This document shows positions 60,438-64,000 of a stretch of 64,000 bases of DNA, piece after piece. The notes beneath the pieces were generated by a model, which was given only the letters and a program-made list of their open reading frames with translations, ran no database searches and had not been told where the DNA came from. Origin of the DNA: UBA5216 sp043743335 (GTDB lineage: Bacteria > Pseudomonadota > Gammaproteobacteria > Burkholderiales > SG8-41); contig JAYTWR010000004.1 in the NCBI GenBank assembly GCA_043743335.1, positions 12,924 through 76,923 on the forward strand, in the 5' to 3' direction. Each line of letters begins with the position of its first letter. Position 1 is the stretch's first letter. A program made the position numbers and the translations under genes.

Positions 60438-61664
60438 ATGTCACTCATAGTACAAAAATACGGCGGCACCTCGGTTGGCACGCCGGAACGCATCAAAAAC
60501 GTCGCGCGGCGCGTTGCGCGCTGGCAAGCGCGCGGGCACCAAGTTGTGGTGGTGGTGTCCGCCATGTCGGGCGAAACCAACCGCCTTATTGCACTCGCCC
60601 GTGAAATTCAGTCGCAACCTGATCCGCGTGAACTGGATGTGATGATTTCCACCGGCGAGCAAGTCACTATAGGCCTGCTTGCGATGGCACTCAAGGAGAT
60701 TGGCATAAAATCTCGCAGCTATACTGGGGCGCAGGTACGCATCCTAACTGACAGTGCGTACACAAAAGCACGTATTTTGAGTATTGACGAGCATCGCATG
60801 CGCGCCGACCTCAATGAGGGTTGTGTGGTGGTGGTGGCGGGATTTCAGGGCGTCGACGAGCAGGGCAGTATCACCACGCTGGGCCGTGGCGGCTCAGATA
60901 CTACCGGCGTTGCACTGGCTGCGGCGCTCAAAGCCGATGAATGCCAAATTTATACGGATGTCGATGGCGTGTACACCGCTGACCCGCGCATCGTACCCGA
61001 AGCGCGAAAGCTCAAAACCATCACCTTCGAAGAGATGCTCGAAATGGCGAGCTTGGGTTCCAAGGTGCTGCAAATCCGCTCGGTGGAATTCGCCGGCAAA
61101 TACAAAGTGCGCTTGCGTGTGTTGTCGAGTTTCGAGGAAGAAGGTGAGGGCACGCTGATTACGTTTGAGGAAGATGAAGGTATGGAACAAGCCATTATTT
61201 CAGGCATCGCCGCCAGTCGCGACGAAGCAAAAATCACCGTGCTTGGTGTGCCCGACCGGCCGGGCATTGCCTATCAGATCTTGGGCCCGGTAGGCGACGC
61301 CAATGTGGACGTGGACATGATTGTGCAAAACGTCGGCCACGACGGGTTGACCGATTTCTCGTTCACCGTGCAGCGCGGCGATTACCAGAAAACGCTGAAA
61401 ACGCTGGAGCCGGTGGTCAAACACATTAATGCGCGCGGCATCGTCAGCGGTGAAAAAATTGCCAAAGTTTCCATCGTGGGCGTCGGCATGCGCTCACACG
61501 CCGGCATCGCCAGCACCGCGTTTCGCACCTTGGCAGAAGAGGGTATCAATATCGAAATGATCTCTACCTCGGAAATCAAGATTTCCGTGGTGATTGACGA
61601 AAAATACACCGAGCTCGCCGTGCGCGTGCTGCACAAGGCATTCGGCCTAGACCAAGCGAACTGA
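60438..61664 (+). CDS. lysC: aspartate kinase, lysine/threonine-sensitive type
   Basis: This 408-residue protein starts MSLIVQKYGGTSVGTPERIK. Kinase core: MISTGEQVTIGLLAMAL, LGRGGSDTTGVALAAALKAD and DVDGVYTADPRIVPEA. Two ACT domains follow (about 265-335, 345-405) with VGVGMRSHAGIASTAFRTLA. It phosphorylates aspartate for lysine, threonine and methionine synthesis and is feedback-controlled through the ACT domains. Confidence 0.96.
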   Translation: MSLIVQKYGGTSVGTPERIKNVARRVARWQARGHQVVVVVSAMSGETNRLIALAREIQSQPDPRELDVMISTGEQVTIGLLAMALKEIGIKSRSYTGAQVRILTDSAYTKARILSIDEHRMRADLNEGCVVVVAGFQGVDEQGSITTLGRGGSDTTGVALAAALKADECQIYTDVDGVYTADPRIVPEARKLKTITFEEMLEMASLGSKVLQIRSVEFAGKYKVRLRVLSSFEEEGEGTLITFEEDEGMEQAIISGIAASRDEAKITVLGVPDRPGIAYQILGPVGDANVDVDMIVQNVGHDGLTDFSFTVQRGDYQKTLKTLEPVVKHINARGIVSGEKIAKVSIVGVGMRSHAGIASTAFRTLAEEGINIEMISTSEIKISVVIDEKYTELAVRVLHKAFGLDQAN

Positions 61665-61866
61665 TATTGCCAACGCAGTTGCGGTAAAATAGCAAAGCGA
61701 GAAAGAAATGCGGCCATACCAACGGTCGAGTGGTCACGGCGCAAGCTGTCGCAATATCTCGCGCTGGTGTAGTTGCTGGCGTAGTCGCTGGCATCGTCAT
61801 AGCGCCTGCGACCACACAGTTAATAAGCATGAAGATCGTAGCAAGCAGCAGCAACAACGAGAGTCC

Positions 61867-61959
61867 GGAGAGATGGCCGAGTGGTCGAAGGCGCTCCCCT
61901 GCTAAGGGAGTATAGGGTCAAAAGCCTTATCGAGGGTTCGAATCCCTCTCTCTCCGCCA
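61867..61959 (+). tRNA. tRNA-Ser (anticodon GCT)
   Basis: The gene is 93 nt long. The acceptor arms GGAGAGA and TCTCTCC pair, the anticodon stem is CTCCC/GGGAG with loop CTGCTAA (anticodon GCT), and there is a long class II variable arm, T loop GGTTCGAATCC and encoded CCA. It reads AGC and AGU codons. Confidence 0.95.
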
Positions 61960-62090
61960 GTAAATTTGTTTAAAAGCGAGGCAGTTGCAAAATTGCCGAG
62001 CCGACGGGAATTTATCTGCGTAAATAAAGGCAGTAGGAGAGGTGGGTTTCGACCGCCGAAGCGGCATAGTGACGTTGTCAATACGATCAT

Positions 62091-63360
62091 GCGAAACCCA
62101 AATGAACGCTACCGGCAAAGAGCGCCTCACGCAATTTTGATTTAACGTTCAAGAAGGACTGTTCCCGTTCTTGAATGAAATGGACGTGGAATTGACGCCC
62201 CCGCTCAAGCAAGTGGCGACGATGCTGGAGATGATACAGATCGAACGATTCCTGTCGTCGGGGTGCCGTGTTGGACGGCCCGCCCGGGAGCGCGTGGCAC
62301 TGGCGTGCGCCTTCGTGGCCAAGGCGACGTTGAATCTGCCAACAACCGAAGCGTTGATCGACCGCTTGAAAGTGGATCAAGCGCTGCGGCGCTTGTGTGG
62401 TTTCTCGGCCTACCATCCGATTCCGGGTAAGCATCGCTTCTCACGAGCCTTTGCCGAATTTGCCGTCATACGGCTGGCCGAGCGCAGCCACGAAGCGCTG
62501 ATCGAAGCGCACTTGGCCGATCAACTGATCGGGCGCATCGCGCGGGATAGTACCGCGATCAGTGCACGCGAGAAACCCGCCGTGAAGCCGAAAGCGGCAG
62601 ACGTTCCGCTAGGCACAGTGGCCACGCCCGCCCGCAAGCGCGGCCGTCCCCGACGCGGTGAGGTGGTAGCACCCAAACCCGAGACGCGCCTTGAGCGGCA
62701 ACAGGGACAAACACTGGCCCAAATGATGGCTGAACTACCCGCACAATGTGACACCGGCACCAAGAAAGACAGCCAAGGGTTCAAGCACAGTTGGATTGGC
62801 TACAAACTGCACATTGACACCGCCGACGGCGACGTTCCGGTCAGAGCCATTCTCACCTCGGCGTCGATACACGATAGCCAAGTGATGACGCCGCTGATGC
62901 AAGCTACCAACGCGCAATTGACCTATCTCTACGACTTGGGTGACGCGGCGTATTGCAGTCCGCTGCTACGCGAAGCATCCAGAAACCTGGGGCACGTGCC
63001 GCTGATTGACCACAACCCCCGGCGCGGAGAGAAAATCCCCTTCGAGCCGTACGAGGCGCAACGTTACAAGGCGCGCAGTGCGGCGGAGCGTGTCAATGCT
63101 CGCTTGAAGGACGGCCACGGCGCAACCCATGTCTGGGTGCGCGGCCATGCCAAGGTGGCGTCCCATTTGATGTTTGGTCTTGTGGTCGTTGCCGCAGGCC
63201 AACTGCTTCGATTGTTGCAATGAGCCACGGATGGCTTTAAGAACCGCAAAACCTTCGTGCCTGCAGAGCGCGGGGACACGCTCGCTTTGCATTCGCCAAG
63301 GATGATCTAATGAAGCCCAAATAAGCGCAGAATCATACCTTCCCTGTCATTTGGGCCTCG
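62091..63360 (+). mobile_element. insertion sequence with DDE transposase; ends tentative
   Basis: The transposase gene is bracketed by weak inverted ends: CGAAACCCAAATGAACG (from 62092) and the complement of CTGTCATTTGGGCCTCG (63344-63360), which agree at about 13 of 17 positions. No convincing target duplication was seen. The element sits about 130 bp after tRNA-Ser. Confidence 0.5.
62171..63223 (+). CDS. DDE transposase (IS4/IS5-like)
   Basis: This 350-residue protein probably starts at the ATG at 62180 or 62171. The DDE triad candidates are the Asp in GRIARDSTAIS, the Asp in YDLGDAAYCSP and the Glu in AAERVNARLKDGHG; an Arg-rich linker (ARKRGRPRRGEVV) sits between. It appears intact. Family assignment within the IS4/IS5 superfamily is uncertain. 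Confidence 0.85.
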   Translation: MNEMDVELTPPLKQVATMLEMIQIERFLSSGCRVGRPARERVALACAFVAKATLNLPTTEALIDRLKVDQALRRLCGFSAYHPIPGKHRFSRAFAEFAVIRLAERSHEALIEAHLADQLIGRIARDSTAISAREKPAVKPKAADVPLGTVATPARKRGRPRRGEVVAPKPETRLERQQGQTLAQMMAELPAQCDTGTKKDSQGFKHSWIGYKLHIDTADGDVPVRAILTSASIHDSQVMTPLMQATNAQLTYLYDLGDAAYCSPLLREASRNLGHVPLIDHNPRRGEKIPFEPYEAQRYKARSAAERVNARLKDGHGATHVWVRGHAKVASHLMFGLVVVAAGQLLRLLQ

Positions 63361-63453
63361 TGCAGCGAGGACGGATGCCTGTATAACGAATTCCTGTCGC
63401 AATTTCGCAACTAGCGGATCGCCCATCTCGGTCAGCTTGCTCAGCTTGGTAAC
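63307..63453 (-). pseudogene. possible transposase N-terminal remnant
   Basis: The minus strand encodes VTKLSKLTEMGDPLVAKLRQ and continues to a TAG at 63307. The KLTEMGDPL phrase resembles the start of some IS5-group transposases. It may be an older IS scrap overlapped by the current IS end. It lies in the 538-bp gene-free stretch 63224-63761. Confidence 0.25.
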
Positions 63454-63460
63454 ATGATCA

Positions 63461-63500
63461 TGAACGATCATGAACGATCATGAACGATCATGAACGATCA
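63461..63500. repeat. 10-bp tandem repeat TGAACGATCA x4
   Basis: Four perfect units with partial units on both sides (TGATCA, TGAATATCA). Each unit contains GATC. Confidence 0.9.
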
Positions 63501-63761
63501 TGAATATCAAAAAAACTGGGTTGAAGTCGAATCGGCATTTTGCTCTGGCTTCGTGTTGGTGAGTTAACCTTACAACGTACATGCCCACGTAACGTTTACA
63601 ATGTGCCTCGAAATTATGCAATTTTTAGAGGTGCCCTTTAGTTGGGACTAAGTTGTTCGCTTGTAATGCAGCGCCGGATTGCACTAACATCAGTACGGTT
63701 GCTGCCACATTGAGCGTAGCATCCGTAGCGGCGATGCCTCACAACTCAACAGGAGGATTGT

Positions 63762-64000
63762 ATGGGGTTCACTGATCGTCGGGAGTTTTTGCGCGCTTCC
63801 ACTGCCGTAACATTGTCGACGGCATTGCCTGCAGATATTTTTGTCCAGCACGCCAAAGCGCAGTCAGCGGTCGACAGCACCTGGGACGCAGGCGCGTTGC
63901 GCCACCTGCTTCCTACCGTAAGCGACAGCCGTATGCTCGTCAAGGCGTCATTTAAAAACGCACTCGCGTCCGAGCCCCGCCTGCGCGTCGGCGATACTAC
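63762..64000 (+). CDS. Tat-exported protein, 3' end outside window
   Basis: ATG 63762 follows a strong AGGAGG. The first residues carry a twin-arginine signal (TDRREFLRASTAVTLS) ending near HAKAQS. The visible mature start (HLLPTVSDSRMLVKASFKNA) faintly resembles the N-terminal beta domain of Tat-exported metallophosphoesterase-like proteins, but too little is in the window for a function. Confidence 0.75.
   Translation, partial: MGFTDRREFLRASTAVTLSTALPADIFVQHAKAQSAVDSTWDAGALRHLLPTVSDSRMLVKASFKNALASEPRLRVGDT

Noticed and set aside
61902..62130. Minus-strand frames ending RERDSNPR beside tRNA-Ser
   Set aside because: This peptide is the antisense of the tRNA T arm and acceptor stem, a well-known annotation artefact.
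63461..63500. Possible CRISPR-like repeat
   Set aside because: The 10-bp units are contiguous, with no spacers, and no cas genes are present; it is a simple tandem repeat.

Overview
The window looks like a chromosomal stretch of a betaproteobacterium, probably Burkholderiales-like. Three things suggest this: a moderately GC-rich sequence with matching codon use, a large expansion of Bug/TctC periplasmic solute receptors (tripartite tricarboxylate transporter family), and the gene order PpiC-type isomerase - bolA - yciB - msrB. A PEP-CTERM protein, an AcnX pair and lysC next to tRNA-Ser(GCT) fit the same picture. The species cannot be named from sequence alone.

Layout. 1-6.7 kb: the end of an alpha/beta hydrolase, htpX, a 1133-residue coiled-coil/AsmA-like protein and a PIG3-type quinone oxidoreductase. 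6.7-16.2 kb: a five-PAS hybrid histidine kinase, a cupin + beta-hydroxyacid dehydrogenase operon, an EEP-family phosphodiesterase divergent from pcp, aconitase X large and small subunits, and a secreted histidine phosphatase. 16.2-24 kb: a Fur-box-preceded ferric-iron binding protein, a six-bladed propeller protein, a PEP-CTERM protein, a Bug receptor and an RhlE-like helicase with a long repetitive tail. 24-37 kb: rdgC, a carboxymuconolactone decarboxylase-like protein with a Bug receptor, a damaged nnrE-nnrD fusion, purL, then a minus-strand run glcD-like/msrB/yciB/bolA/PpiC. 36-52.4 kb: accessory catabolic DNA with many Bug receptors (intact, amber-interrupted and fragmentary) among FAH-family hydrolase, MFS, TauD-type dioxygenase, two tandem ketopantoate-reductase-like genes, a class III CoA transferase and a VOC protein. 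52.4-60 kb: two c-type cytochromes, arfB, dsbB, a two-subunit molybdenum hydroxylase and an MFS gene preceded by a Fur-like palindrome. 60-64 kb: lysC, tRNA-Ser, a DDE insertion sequence and the start of a Tat-exported protein.

The most unusual signal is a dispersed AT-rich motif with consensus TCAATAAAATCAATTAGTTA. By hand I find 21 copies, 14 of them exact matches to the IHF recognition consensus WATCAANNNNTTR. Thirteen lie within about 25 bp of a start or stop codon, many at Bug genes. Five lie inside coding sequences without breaking the frame. A second repeat family is a MITE-like element of about 150 bp with long imperfect terminal inverted repeats (10353, 17940, and a short derivative at 25057). 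The window also shows repeated gene decay: two Bug remnants keep only the signal peptide and C-terminus, nnrE has lost its middle, and there is an in-frame amber stop and several solo C-termini.

Functionally the region mixes housekeeping genes (purine, lysine, redox repair, ribosome rescue) with small catabolic modules. In the latter, a periplasmic receptor captures a carboxylate and neighbouring enzymes (CoA transferase, FAH hydrolase, dehydrogenases, dioxygenase) would process it. The substrates cannot be read from the sequence.
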